From Periplaneta americana (Eukaryota; Arthropoda; Insecta; Blattodea; Blattidae), in assembly GCF_040183065.1 (NCBI RefSeq), contig NC_091123.1, forward strand, positions 9,480,001 to 9,544,000: a DNA stretch of 64,000 nucleotides, given 5' to 3'. Within the stretch, counting starts at the first letter, position 1. Each line of letters starts with the position of its first letter. The notes beneath the pieces are model-generated. The model searched no databases, had not been told where the DNA came from, and saw only the letters and a list, made by a program, of their open reading frames with translations. This document shows, in pieces, positions 38,101 to 48,095 of the stretch. The position numbers were made by a program, and so were the translations under genes.

Positions 38101-38571
38101 GGTACAGAGACTGAAGGAAAAAATGGCCAAACTAATGAAGTAATAAATTTCTCCAGAAAAACGAAAAGGGGATGTAATCAGAATCAGTTTCCCAGTCAAA
38201 ATGAGTGAGGAAGTGGAAAATTGCGGACTTGTAATGGACAGGGCTGAATTAATAATGCATTTGGCATTTAGGTGTTGGAATACCTAAGAATTCGTCACGA
38301 AATGTATTTATTGATTGAATTACATTTAACTACTAAAATATTTTAAAAATATAGCTGGGTAGGTAAAGTCTAAAGTGTCACTACAATAAATATTTTAAAA
38401 TTGAAATAAAGTGAATGCAACAGTATTATTTATATATTTAGCTACACTACTTTATATTGTGATTATATAATATAAAATGAGAAACTCACCATTTGTTGAA
38501 CATCTCTTGACAGTCCTACAGGTGACACATTGCAGGACTGACAAAATAACCACAAGGTAGCATTTCCACAT
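28874..38571 (-). CDS. Secreted PI-PLC X-domain protein, five exons, 428 aa
   Basis: Exons in gene order: 38571-38490, 33729-33242, 32928-32724, 30688-30427 and 29123-28874. All borders are AG/GT and the lengths (82, 488, 205, 262, 250) sum to 1,287 nt. Residues 1-18 or so form a signal peptide (MWKCYLVVILSVLQCVTC). An extra N-terminal domain follows at about 30-145, then the PI-PLC X barrel. The general-acid/base histidines are visible: His166 in LVGSHDSGSY and His223 in WVNHGVMK; RYLDIR and LDFHEF are also typical. There is no Y domain, PH, EF-hand or C2, as in PLCXD proteins, which are thought to cleave phosphoinositides or GPI-like lipids. Both histidines argue for an active enzyme; the substrate is unknown. 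The signal peptide suggests secretion or the endomembrane lumen, unlike the cytosolic vertebrate PLCXD1-3. No poly(A) signal was clear near the stop. Confidence 0.93.
29175..30426. other. Last intron of the PI-PLC gene, no gene seen
   Basis: Open frames at 29470-29766 and elsewhere match nothing known. No inverted-repeat element identified. Confidence 0.45.
30427..30688 (-). CDS. PI-PLC X protein exon 4
   Basis: Residues 259-345. Acceptor TGCACCAG|GT, donor GCAAG|GTAAG. Encodes LVEYLKEEIGEFAASPSL, DIWSSGKRLIVSYNNND and LWPAVSQQWGNVQTL, all usual in the second half of PLCXD X domains. Confidence 0.92.
31184..31865 (-). mobile_element. LINE-tailed chimeric retroelement, 682 bp, 14-bp target duplication
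   Basis: The 3' 110 bp match the I-clade LINE end (as at 1980 and 60161), including the TTG tail. The remaining 570 bp do not match the RNase H part of that LINE. AGTATTATAGAAGT occurs on both sides (31170-31183 and 31866-31879), so the whole is one retrotransposed unit. It is either a LINE with its interior deleted (5' UTR joined to 3' end) or a SINE borrowing the LINE tail. It lies in a PI-PLC intron. No long frame. Confidence 0.8.
32022..32332. mobile_element. 311-bp MITE, GGCTGCGTTCAGC ends, ATA flanks
   Basis: Ends GGCTGCGTTCAGC and GCTGAACGCAGCC are perfect complements, extended by a few more bases with mismatches to GGACAGC/GCTGTCC. ATA lies just outside both. A 3-bp duplication and GG...CC ends suggest PIF/Harbinger-like, tentatively. 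The left third repeats AGCGCTGAAATAGCG. It lies in PI-PLC intron 3. Confidence 0.75.
32724..32928 (-). CDS. PI-PLC X protein exon 3 (second catalytic His)
   Basis: Residues 191-258. Acceptor TTTGCAG|GAG, donor GCAG|GTAAG. Carries IYGVRYLDIRAAY, WWVNHGVMKIHP with His223, and EIVILDFHEFPA. Confidence 0.93.
33242..33729 (-). CDS. PI-PLC X protein exon 2 (N-terminal domain, first catalytic His)
   Basis: Residues 28-190. Acceptor TTTACAG|GC, donor ACACAG|GTATT. Includes LSWDNVSPSNGGWVGLFD, a beta-rich segment, and LRQIFLVGSHDSGSYEEY with His166. Confidence 0.93.
34344..34515. repeat. 33-bp minisatellite, about five units
   Basis: Units of GCATAAATTACTGAACAAAA followed by TACTGGTGRTAAA repeat at an exact 33-bp period with single-base R changes. 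Period divisible by three, so both strands show misleading open frames. No protein meaning is assigned. Confidence 0.93.
34739..35128 (-). mobile_element. tRNA-derived SINE (family F), tail duplicated
   Basis: On the minus strand: box A-like GTGGCTTAGTGGATAAAG, box B-like GGGTTCAAATCCTGG, then the tail. About 95 bp of tail (34739-34835) recurs almost exactly at 35128-35225. The 5' head (GACTAGTTGGCCGGGATCC near 35050) is shared with the copy at 43245. Confidence 0.75.
35640..36510. other. PI-PLC intron 1, no gene seen
   Basis: AT-rich intron sequence with a poly-G run at about 35867-35877. Confidence 0.45.
36517..37063. mobile_element. 547-bp MITE, TA-flanked
   Basis: Left end CAGGATGGAAGCGAAATAGC and the right end on the other strand TAGGGTGGTAGTGAAATAAC are near-identical over about 30 bp (CCTTGCAGATT continues both). 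TA flanks. No coding. The ends look like a Tc1/mariner-superfamily MITE. Confidence 0.75.
37720..37835 (-). mobile_element. tRNA-derived SINE head, minus strand
   Basis: Complement of GGTTCAATCCTCGTTGG (box B-like, near 37760) and GTGGTAACGCACTGG. Truncated before a full tail. Confidence 0.65.
38490..38571 (-). CDS. PI-PLC X protein exon 1 (signal peptide)
   Basis: 27 codons and one base: a Met, a Lys, a hydrophobic core (YLVVILSVLQCV), then RTVKRCSTN. Donor AATG|GTGAG. The first in-frame ATG was chosen; the phase-1 end matches exon 2 exactly. Confidence 0.85.
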
Positions 38572-39146
38572 ACTACTCAAGGCAGGACACTCTTAGGTCT
38601 TGAATACCAAACCATTACCAAAGATACACAGGAAGGAAGCAGCAACTGGAAACTTGCCAAGAATGCAAATCAGCTCCATATTTGTTTTATTCGGTGGGAT
38701 GAAATCAGACTTAAGTAGCAATAAAATTGTTTAAGGTCAATGAATAGCTAATTGTCGTGCTAATTTGACTTGCTGAAGGTCAATCGAACTCCAGCAACAT
38801 TACCGTATCCACAGAAAATCTTGTCAGTTGTGACATAAAGTTCGAATAGAATCTGATGTTAATCCTTTGCAGTACTACTCTCTGAGGCGAAAAGCATGCA
38901 TGACGGAAATATGTACGAACCATATGCTTTTCAAACAATTAAATATTATTTATTGTTTTATACAATTACTCCTTCAGCAGCAAATTTATTCAACACGCTA
39001 TTCTATGGACAGTCCATTCAGAAAAAAATTACCACAAGCATTTGCTTACGTAATTACTATTAAATACTATTTTTAATTTAAATAATGTTACATTATTGTT
39101 ATTGTTAATGTTATTTATTACTGTTGCTTATTGTTACCCATTTTAT

Positions 39147-39148
39147 TA

Positions 39149-39180
<32 letters not shown>
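39147..39180. repeat. (TTA)n microsatellite
   Basis: About eleven TTA/ATT units immediately before the R2-like LINE fragment. Confidence 0.9.
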
Positions 39181-39189
39181 TATTCCAAC

Positions 39190-39440
39190 CACAAGAAGTA
39201 GATCTAGAAAAGAAAAGACATTATGAACCCTGCTTTCCTTATCTGGAAGAGAAATACCGCATACCCGTTTGTCGCTGGGAAGTAATTGGCTTGCTCTTTG
39301 GTGCAAGGGGCACTATATCTAGATTTTGTATCAATTTCTTTCATCATTTCCATATCGATCTTTCGAAATTTCAAGATATAGCCATTAATGTTTTAAGACA
39401 TTCCTTGTTAATTGTAAATAACCATCTATACAGCTCTATA
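39190..39440 (+). mobile_element. R2-like LINE C-terminal fragment
   Basis: The frame reads EKKRHYEPCFPYLEEKYR, then VIGLLFGARGTISRFCIN and FQDIAINVLRHSLLI. It aligns with the end of the larger fragment at 47462 (YEPTVSFYLEKYHL, VVGLMVGARGTIPRLFVS). The shared block lies after a restriction-like endonuclease in that copy. Only the last 80 codons remain. Confidence 0.7.
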
Positions 39441-39980
39441 TATGAAAAATAAATTATTCATGTCGAGGATAGCTGCCCCCCAAAAATTAATTAAATTAAA
39501 ATAAAATAAAAATAAAATTTAAATTTAAAATAGAATATTGTTGATCTACAATTAATTTAGGTGCTGTTACCGCTCGGTACCCCTTTTTCAAGGGCAGCTA
39601 TCCTTTTTGGATTCTTCTCTCTCTTAATGCATTATAATTATTATTAAAACATAATGTACAGGATAAGATATGTCGATTATGTTTCTTGTGTAAGACTGAA
39701 ATTCTGCCACTGTCAATACTTTTCTGTTCCTGGTCTTATGATGTAAACATGTATTGTAATGGTGGGGAGGAGAAATGTATGAACTAAATGATATTATAAA
39801 TTAAATATTTTATGTTTTTGCGTAATATTATACTGAATTTTATGTATGCTCCATACGTTACATTACAAACAGTCCATTCTTGAATAAAAATATCATATTT
39901 TCTTCACATAACACAACTGAAACAAAAATTATATTCAGCCTACAGTGAAATTATACGTACTCTTATGTACTTCAATAATT
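39441..39980. other. 3' UTR-like sequence with GGATAGCTGCCC inverted repeat
   Basis: GGATAGCTGCCC at about 39464 is complemented by GGGCAGCTATCC at about 39592. It follows the R2-like fragment and may be that element's 3' UTR. No gene seen. Confidence 0.4.
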
Positions 39981-40084
39981 ATTTCCTGCTATAATTTTTA
40001 TTGTTAATTTGCTGGTACTGTTTATTATTGTTAATATTCCTGGTGACATTATTAATATTATTTGTATTATAATTACATTTTTTC

Positions 40085-40340
40085 ATTAAATCCATTTTTA
40101 CTTGGTTATTTAGTGATGCTGTATCAACTATTATGTTATATAGCATCGATGGGATTGGTGATAGCGAGATGAGGCCCAGGATTCGCCATAGATTATCTAA
40201 CATTCGTTTTATGTTTGCGGAAAACCTCTAAAAAAACTCAATCAGTTAATCAGCCCAAGCAGGAATCGAACCCACACTCGACCACAACTTCTGATCAGCA
40301 GGCAAGTGCCTTAGCCGACTGAGCTATGCCGATAAATCCA
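40085..40340 (-). mobile_element. tRNA-derived SINE (family A), minus strand
   Basis: The minus strand reads CATAGCTCAGTCGGCTAAGG, GGGTTCGATTCCTGC, GAGGTTTTCC, then ATGGCGAATCCTGGGCCTC and a GATACAGCATCACTAAATAA tail. Same order as the plus-strand copy at 22922. Confidence 0.82.
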
Positions 40341-40562
40341 TTTGTTACAATGAGCCAAAGGTAAAATATATATTTAATATAACATTCATGTTACAATTTT
40401 GTTACATTCTGGATTTCGTACATAAAAAATAACAACAGAAATTATTACAACACCTATACATATAGCTACGTATTCTACTTAAGTAATAAAGGTGTAAATT
40501 AAGTCAAATGTTTTCATCCTTTCTATATCTGTTACACAATTTATTATTATAATTTACATTGT

Positions 40563-40800
40563 AAGGTCAGCCTAGGTAGCATACATGGTATAGCGATGGC
40601 CTTCTATGCTCGAGGTTGCGGGTTCGATCCCGGCTAAGGGTGATGGCATTAAGTGTGTTTAAATGCGACAGGCTCATGTCAGTAGATTTACTGGCATGTA
40701 AAAGAACTCCTGAGGGACAAAATTCTGGCACACCAGCGATGCTGATATAACCTCTGCAGTTACGAGTGTCGTTAAATAAACCAAAATTTAATCTTTTACA
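40563..40800 (+). mobile_element. tRNA-derived SINE (family B), intact
   Basis: GGTATAGCGATGGCC (box A region), GGTTGCGGGTTCGATCCCGG (box B), body, then GTGTCGTTAAATAAACC. It is the uninterrupted version of the SINE split by a LINE at 7960-8470. Confidence 0.82.
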
Positions 40801-40828
40801 TAGTAAGATGTGCTGTTCATTTTGTATA

Positions 40829-41733
40829 CAGAGTGTTCAAAAAGAATGGAATATACTCACAACTTCTTAAATTTTAATATAAAAACAAAAGTTTTATACA
40901 AAAGCTGTTGAAGATAAACCATCCAATATGATACCAATATTCGAAAAAAGTTATTCAGGAATACAGGTGTGACAGTAAACTTCATTTTTTGTAAATGGCA
41001 CCCTATATTAAAATTTACATATTCCGAATCTTCATTAAATTTTACGTATGAATGTATAGAAATTTTACCCTTTGATCGGTTTCATGTCTTTTAACTATTT
41101 ATTAAACTTGTTTCGTTGACTTCAAACTTAAGACAAATAAGTATGTAAAATCAATCAATACTAATCAAACTTGACAACAGATGCTCAAAATGAGGACCAT
41201 TCACAGCCAAACAATGTCCCAGTTTATTACAGAAACAGTTCATTGTAGATATGAGATGGAACAGATCAGTCATGTAACTGTGAGAAAGACAATGGACTGT
41301 TTTCGTGACAGACTGGAATATTGTTTGGTTGTGAATGATTCTCATTTAGAGCATCTGTTGTCAAGTTTGGTTAGTAATAGTGTTTTGTTTAGTTTTATGG
41401 CTTACTCAACATGATTTTACATACTTATTTGTCTCAAGTTTTAAGTCCACAAAACAGTTACCAGCACAAAACATGAAACGGATGAATGGGTAAAATTTCT
41501 ACACATTCATATGTAAAATTTAATGGAGATTCGGAATATGTAAATTTTAACATAGGGTGCCATGAAAAAAATAATGTTTATTGTCACACTCTGTATGCCT
41601 GGATAAGTAACTTTTTTTTTTTTTTGCGAATACTGGTATCATATTGTATGGTTTATCTCCAACAGCTTTTGTGTAAAACTTTTTTTTTGTAAAATTAAAA
41701 TTTAAGAAGTTATGAGTAATATTGAACACTCTC
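40829..41733. mobile_element. 905-bp palindromic foldback element
   Basis: The two halves are complements almost to the centre (about 41260), with ends CAGAGTGTTC and, on the other strand, GAGAGTGTTC, and TA outside. Each arm encodes, reading towards its own end, the last 25-30 codons of a DUF4817-type transposase: CFRDRLEYCLVVNDSHLEH in one and CLAVNGPHFEHLL in the other. The palindrome is thus two inward-facing copies of a transposon 3' end, joined. Confidence 0.85.
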
Positions 41734-41739
41734 TATAAT

Positions 41740-43240
41740 TTCTTACTATGTAGTATTTGACTTATATTTCATTAATAACAAATGGAATAAAGGCCAATAG
41801 GATATAATATTGTAAAGAGAAATGTCGATTGATTTAAATAAAAAACTTTAAAAACAAAATGAGTCCTACATGTTGTTCTATTTGTATTGAAATTACGAGT
41901 AAATACCTTCTTGTCATCCAGTGAAATACATCCAATTCTGTTGTGTTACATGCTGAAGTCTGAATACTACGTACTGTATAATTGCACAAAATATAACATT
42001 ATCTACATCACAATTCAGTCAACCAGTTAAAGCAATGCTGCCTCACAGTATCATTCAGCATTATCTCCCCTCTCTTCCATCATTATGCAATCACTTCCTT
42101 TACAATTCATTCTCTTTTTCCACTTTTTAATACTATGTAGAATCACAATGAGATGACATTTTTTATGTATTTTTTTAAGGATTGCCATCAATGTGACTCT
42201 AGAGCACAAGTTAGAACGTTTTGCAATTCATGCAAATAATGATATGCATTGAGTTACTAATAATTCCCTTTAATTTACGTTATTTGTAAAGACTTATTCT
42301 TATAAAAATGGAAACAATAACACGGATTTATTGCAAACCATTGATATGATGTGTTTCACATGAACAAAGGTAGGGTAAGTCTCCTGTGAATTTTACTATT
42401 TTACCTTCATTTGTTTGTGAATAAACTGGGTTCGGATCTATAAGAATCACTCTGCATATATAAGTCATCATGTGTAAGTTACTAGACAGTTTACGAAGCA
42501 TAAAGGACCAATACCAAGAACTAAAATTAACAAGAGTGCAATAAATTATTACCATTCTCATTTACACTAGAAATGAGATCTGAAACAAAAAAGTACAAAT
42601 ATTTTAGGACTACAGAATTAAGAAAATCAAGAAACCTGTGGTTGTGACAATACTCAACTGGATAAGAATGGAGAATAATGTGGTATACTGGTACAAGACA
42701 GATGAGTGAGTTACAATGCATAGAAATAAATGAAATATGCAGCATATTTCAAATTGTGTAAATTGCAAAATACTGTTATCTCACAGGGGGTCCTATAAGC
42801 AGGATGACAATGTACGGTACCCTCTTTTTCCTGGGTATATCTTCTTCCTAAAGATATCTTTTAATGCCTGATCTGTTTTATTGTGCTAAAATATTAAAAT
42901 GTACTCAATGTAAATTTCGATGGTATTTTGGGTAAAGGGATATGTCATAAAAATGAGTTTTGAGATAAATTAAAATTAAACTTCGGACCCTTATTGCAAA
43001 TAATTTTCTACACCAATAAAACACATTGAATGCTAGTATTTTTGTTTTTTGCGCATCCACTTGTAGAATTTAAGTTGTATATTCACTTGGGAAACAAAAT
43101 TCCATTAGTACAAAAAATGATTTAACCCCCTTTACCCAAACACTATCAATTTCACGTAAAGATTAATTTTTGGACCTACAGAATATATCTGTTATGGTAA
43201 CAAAAATTAATCTTTACGTAGATTCTTCGCTCAACAGTGC
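41740..43240. other. Intergenic, no gene seen
   Basis: AT-rich. A small hairpin at 43156-43218 pairs ACGTAAAGATTAATTTTTG with its complement. No coding or larger repeat recognised. Confidence 0.5.
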
Positions 43241-43244
43241 ATAT

Positions 43245-43500
43245 TACTGTGGAATCCCGGCCACCAAGTCACTCAATGAGTGCGCTCCTTGTATAATGAC
43301 AGTTAACTTAATATAATATATCAACATATATGTCGAACTTGGAGTCAGACCACAAAGGGAAAAATACTAGAGGAGAGGGATCCGATCCGGTGCTGTGGAT
43401 TTAATTTCGTCGTAGCTCAGTGGTTAGAGCACTTGGTACGTAGAACCAAGGATCCAGGTTCGATCCCCGGCGCCGGAGCGAATTTTTCTCCTCCAATAAT
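43245..43500 (+). mobile_element. tRNA-derived SINE (family F), with 5' head
   Basis: Head with TCCCGGCCACCAAGTCACTC, then a tRNA-like part: CGTAGCTCAGTGGTTAGAGC (box A) and GGTTCGATCCCCGGCGCC (box B). The head and GGCGCC..GAATTTTTCTCC block match the copy at 34739-35128. A tRNA scanner might call 43410-43482, but the shared flanks show it is a SINE. Confidence 0.75.
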
Positions 43501-43504
43501 CAAC

Positions 43505-44815
43505 TATCAGTTTTAATTTAAACAGTCTTAAAATGCCGAATATGTCTTGAAATCAAAATATTTGCAACATTATAGCTTAGCTATGTGTCTGCATTTGATA
43601 CAATGCTAGAATGAAGTGTCATGTTATCATCATAAACTAATTTCCGTATTTAAAATTTCTTCCTTGCATTTTATGACACACAGTTGTCATACAATTTTAA
43701 CTTACAATTAATTGCCTGTATTTCACTCTGGCTGAGTCATATAATTTTATTACTGGAGTGAGGTTTATAGTTTCCTGCAATTTACAGCTTTTCAGTATGT
43801 AGATTTCGATAGTTCGTGTTTGTCTTCAATGAATAACTTGCCATAAAAAAAACAAAGTCCGAATCAAATTTGAATTGCTGAAATCTGCATTTGAGTTGCA
43901 TTTTGTTAGTGCTGGACCACATGTGATTGTTACTGTTCTCTGTAAAACACTTTTCGCAGATGTGTGTACATCATGTTTCTACAATAGCTAGAAATAATTA
44001 TATGAGAATGCGAAAGTTACGGTATATACTATTACTTAAAGGTCATGATCCAATAAGAACCAAAATAGTAATTGAATACCGAACAGCGAACAAATTCAAG
44101 ATTTTAATCATCTCGGTTCTCAAATAAGTTGAACTAGATAAAAATTAAATAAGTTCCAAAATGCTAATTTTCGGAGAATATAAAGAAAAAAAAAACACTA
44201 CTGAATACAAGCAATAGGCTAATCCTGATATTAATGGTTGTTATTTGCCCTATACAAGCAAAATGGTGCTAAATAATCAACATAAATAAAAAAATGACAG
44301 GGAATTTATAGAATTCCTGTAATTTCATGAAACGTCTATGCTCTCTGTTAGCTCTTATTGTGGTATTTACATTTTTAAGGAACTGATCCTTATTTATAAG
44401 GACTGTGTACAAGGACTGAGAATGACATAAATATTAATGCAATTTATCTGTTATAATATTCATTATTATCTCCCCAATTATTTCGTTATTGAACATACAA
44501 CTTACATCTGTACAAGTATTTACAATGGAATTACTATGTTTCATCTGAATTGGTTTGTCGGAGAACAATTAGTTTGGGTCTATGATTAAGTCCAAAGATG
44601 AATAAGTTTATAAGTTTACAAGTGTTTAAAAAAAAAAACACGCGCGCACGCACGCACGCACGCACGCACATACACACACGTGTAGGGTGGCCAGTTCCTT
44701 TCCCCCTAATATAAAATATGTTACAGTAATTGCAACAAATCAATTTTGATAATATTGAACTTGAATATCATGTCTGATTCCGTAATAGACGGGTTTTTGC
44801 TAAGCCAGCTTAAAG
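43505..44815. other. Intergenic, no gene; (CGCA)n microsatellite
   Basis: A CGCACGCACGCA tract lies at about 44640-44670. No coding recognised. Confidence 0.5.
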
Positions 44816-44819
44816 TCTA

Positions 44820-45016
44820 AACTATTAAACGAGCTTTCCTTCATTAGCTAAGACTTAATATTATAAGTAAGATAATTATGTGCATACATTTCACGGATTT
44901 TGCTCATACAAAAACATTATTGGCTCTATACTATTAAACGAGCTTTCCTTCATTATCTAAGACTTAATATTATGAGTAAGATAATTATGTGCATACATTC
45001 AAAAACATTATCGGCA
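44820..45016. repeat. Tandem duplication, ~109-bp unit
   Basis: CTATTAAACGAGCTTTCCTT and what follows occur at 44822 and 44931. The second unit lacks about 21 bp. Otherwise the two differ at few bases, so the event is recent. Confidence 0.9.
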
Positions 45017-45764
45017 CTTCCTATTAGTACAACCATGAGAAACATACCTGCACACTGAAAACGATATTAATACACACAAAACTGTTCTACTGCGCACTAT
45101 GGTACATTATATACCTTTTGTCTGTCCCCGAACTTGTTATTATGGTTTACCTGACAGTCATACATAACCGGAATTTATAAGTTATAGTTAATTTAGAAAA
45201 CAGATGCTGTAATTGTTAAGCAAACGTTACCATCTGGAGAAACGCACTTCTAGTCATAACTCATGTTTTCAATGTCCTGAATTATTTGTTATACAAGTAA
45301 CACCGCAATATGCTTTAGATTAATGTTTCAGTGGAAATAAAGTGTGTGTGAGTGTGAGTCCGTGTCTGCGTATGATAGAGCAACAAAAACTAAGTGCCAT
45401 GAAGTCTACAAATACTTTCTCATTATACATTTTACTCGTTTTACAGCAATTCAGTTCTAATTATGTTGCAAATGATATTACTGTCCATAGTTTATTTTCT
45501 TAAAATAGTATTCAAAAGACATACATAAATCATTTAATATACACCTTACTCCCAAATAAGAAGATGAACTTTCATATTCCGAATTGCATACAAAGGTATT
45601 CTTTATAATGCATAAAGTAAGACACATTTTATTTATATACTGTACAGGTCAGGTATATAAGGTGATTTTGTGACTTTGTTACAGACTTTTAGGGATGATA
45701 GAGGAGATCATTATGAGTAACTACTTTCATATAGGTGTTGAATAAAAAACGCCGCAGAAAGAGA
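45017..45764. other. Intergenic, no gene seen
   Basis: AT-rich; no coding or repeat recognised. Confidence 0.5.
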
Positions 45765-45905
45765 CCAGTTGTAACAGGAGTAGCTCAGATAGTACCGGTA
45801 GCATGTTTTCCTGCTGCACTAGGATGTGGGTTTGATTCCTGCTTGCGCTTGGGATTTTTCCGAGGTTTTCCCCAACTGTTAGGCAAATATCAGGTAATCT
45901 ATGCA
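45765..45905 (+). mobile_element. tRNA-derived SINE, 5' half
   Basis: GGAGTAGCTCAGATAGTACC, GTGGGTTTGATTCCTGC and TCCGAGGTTTTCCCC as in family A; the 3' half is lost. Confidence 0.7.
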
Positions 45906-47019
45906 GGGTGTCAACCGAATATGTGAAAAAAATTGTTACTTTTTAGTTATCACAACTTAATTACTCACAAGCACAATGAAAAAACATTAATCACATTTCA
46001 ATCATTTTACCATGTCATTAGACTTGTTTCTTTTTTCTGATCTTCATTTCAATGGACTTCAACTCCTCTGCTTTTATTACAATAACATTTGTTTTTGCAA
46101 CTGCAGCTGTTTGGTATGTGCAGCATCTAGTGGAGACATTTTTAACTTCGTGTTACACTAAAAATGTGACATTTTCTTATCAATTTTATCTCAAACGAAA
46201 TCGTATTCACGTCAGAGAATATAGAAAGACCTTGTAACAGATGAAAGAATACTATATTGTAATTCTCGTAAGAGGTGTACATAAGCCTATCACTGGGCAG
46301 AAAAAAATAATACAGATGTTAATCTAAACACAAGATTCTGTGATCAAAGTCATACTACACATCTTGTCTTGCAGCACCAAATTTCTTATATAAAATTAAG
46401 ATAACAATGTTGCATATCGATGGTAGACAATGAAAATCACGTAACTCCATCAGACTGTGAAAACCACTTAATTCCATTAACCAGCATAGAAAAATCTGAT
46501 GCGTAACCTGTTGAGAACACGAACTTCGCGTTGCATAGTGTTGCGATCTACGCAAAAAAATGAAAACCTCATATCTCCTGCGGTCTTTTGTTTGTGCTGA
46601 AAACCTTGCATCTCCAATTACCGTCATTGTGTGTAGACTGAGAAGTAACGTTCTGTGATATTTTAGTGTTTTCTATGTGATTGTGATCTTGTGTGGTGAA
46701 TACAACACTGATTCCTAACTAAACGTACATAAGTAATGATGATAATAATAATTTATTATAATGCAGCCGTTAATGCTTATAAATGATACTGTTTAAATTA
46801 ATGTGGAGTTACGTGTTTTTCACTGGTCATAGCAGTGTTCATGAGGCTACTTACGATAGAGAGAGACAGCGAGAGAATATTCTTTGCATGTAGACTGAAA
46901 AAATGAGGCAAGAGAAGCCAAAAGCCTTGATAAATCGCGGCCGGCTAGGGTGTTTATCATGGACCTTCAACCCTTTTGCTATCTCTCAGATTATAGGCGT
47001 CTGCATTATATTACAAAAG

Positions 47020-47355
47020 TAAACTGAAGGTCCACAACTTTACTATCTGTGACCTTCAAATAGATTATGGTTACTGCTTCTTGTGGAATGAGTGTGAAGG
47101 AAGTATGAATGCTTCAGAGTTTGCCAGCATAGTTGTTACAGTGACTGATATCCGATGTTTGAAGTATTATCTCTCAGGCGGAATTCAGTACAAATTGAAA
47201 TTCAGTGACACATGGCAGACACTTCCATGAAGAATGTCTAATATTTACAACTCATTTGAAGTTCCTGCTCTGTACAGTTCTCTACTGAAGATCAAAGCAG
47301 AAAAGAAAGCACATTTGCGGCAGCTTAAAGAAGTCATTCTAAAGGATCAATAATT
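47020..47355 (+). pseudogene. DUF7869-like transposon protein remnant
   Basis: Reads CDLQIDYGYCFLWNECEG, SMNASEFASIVV, then GIQYKLKFSDTWQTLP, and FEVPALYSSLLKIKAEKK, HLRQLKEVILKDQ. The 'C.....D.......WNE' start and the 'LY...L.I...KK..L..L...I' end resemble uncharacterised insect proteins of the DUF7869 kind, which I associate with a DNA transposon. The middle is missing, so the copy is internally deleted. Identification is from memory and tentative. Confidence 0.4.
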
Positions 47356-47461
47356 CTTTTTATGATAATTTTTCAGTTTGAACAAAAGCAATTAAAGTTA
47401 AATGGCAAGCTGATATCTTGCTACAAGGGGTCTTGTATAGCTCTAATTTGTACAAGATGAT

Positions 47462-48095
47462 TTGAAGTATTTAACTCCCGCCAATAAATGGACCCGACAA
47501 CCTGATCGCCTCACTAGCAGTGAATGGAGACAAGCTCTTAAAATGACAGCTAATGTTTGTCTGCTGCGTGCTATACCAGGAAGGTCCCGAGACAGAAACC
47601 ACTGTCGTCGTTGCGTCAGTGAGATTGAAACTCTTGGCCACATTTTGGGTGCCTGTCCTTTCAGCGAGACACTGCGGAACTCTAGACATCACAGAATCAG
47701 GTCCATGATTGCCGAAGCCTTGAGGAAGAAAGGTCTCACTGTGCACGAAGAAGTCCATGGCATCTCTCAAGAGGGATCCTGTCGGCGAATTGACATGCTT
47801 GCCATTCCACCAGGATCCACATGAGCATACATTATCGACCTGACAGTCAGGTTCGAGGCACAGGAACAACAGCCTGCTGAAGTCCACTCAGAAAAATGCA
47901 GAATTTATGAGCCCACAGTTTCATTCTATTTGGAGAAATATCACCTCACCTCCATTGAAGTAGTTGGGCTAATGGTTGGCGCTAGGGGCACAATACCTCG
48001 CCTCTTTGTCAGTTTCTGCAAGAAGTTCCAGCTGAACAACGACTTCATTCGTGATGTTTCCCTTGCCGCTATCAGAGGATCACTTGCATTTTAAA
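47462..48095 (+). mobile_element. R2-like LINE 3' part (zinc knuckle plus endonuclease)
   Basis: The frame from 47462 reads NKWTRQPDRLTSSEWRQA, then HCRRCVSEIETLGHILGAC, a CCHC knuckle, then HEEVHGISQEGSCRRIDML. One stop at 47823-47825 interrupts; beyond it YIIDLTVRFE and VVGLMVGARGTIPRLFVS follow. CCHC plus a 'R.D......D.T..FE' restriction-like endonuclease core is the C-terminus of R2/NeSL/CRE-type LINEs. RT missing. It is inserted in the motif-array element. Confidence 0.78.

Noticed and set aside
40829-41733. Palindrome as an assembly artefact
   Set aside because: The arms differ at many positions and both carry transposon ends with TA outside, which fits an old insertion better than a false join; long reads could still settle it.
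43410-43482. tRNA gene-like sequence with good A and B boxes
   Set aside because: Head and tail match the SINE at 34739-35128, so it is a SINE; the same reasoning covers the tRNA-like parts at 22922, 40085, 57640, 57738 and 62770.
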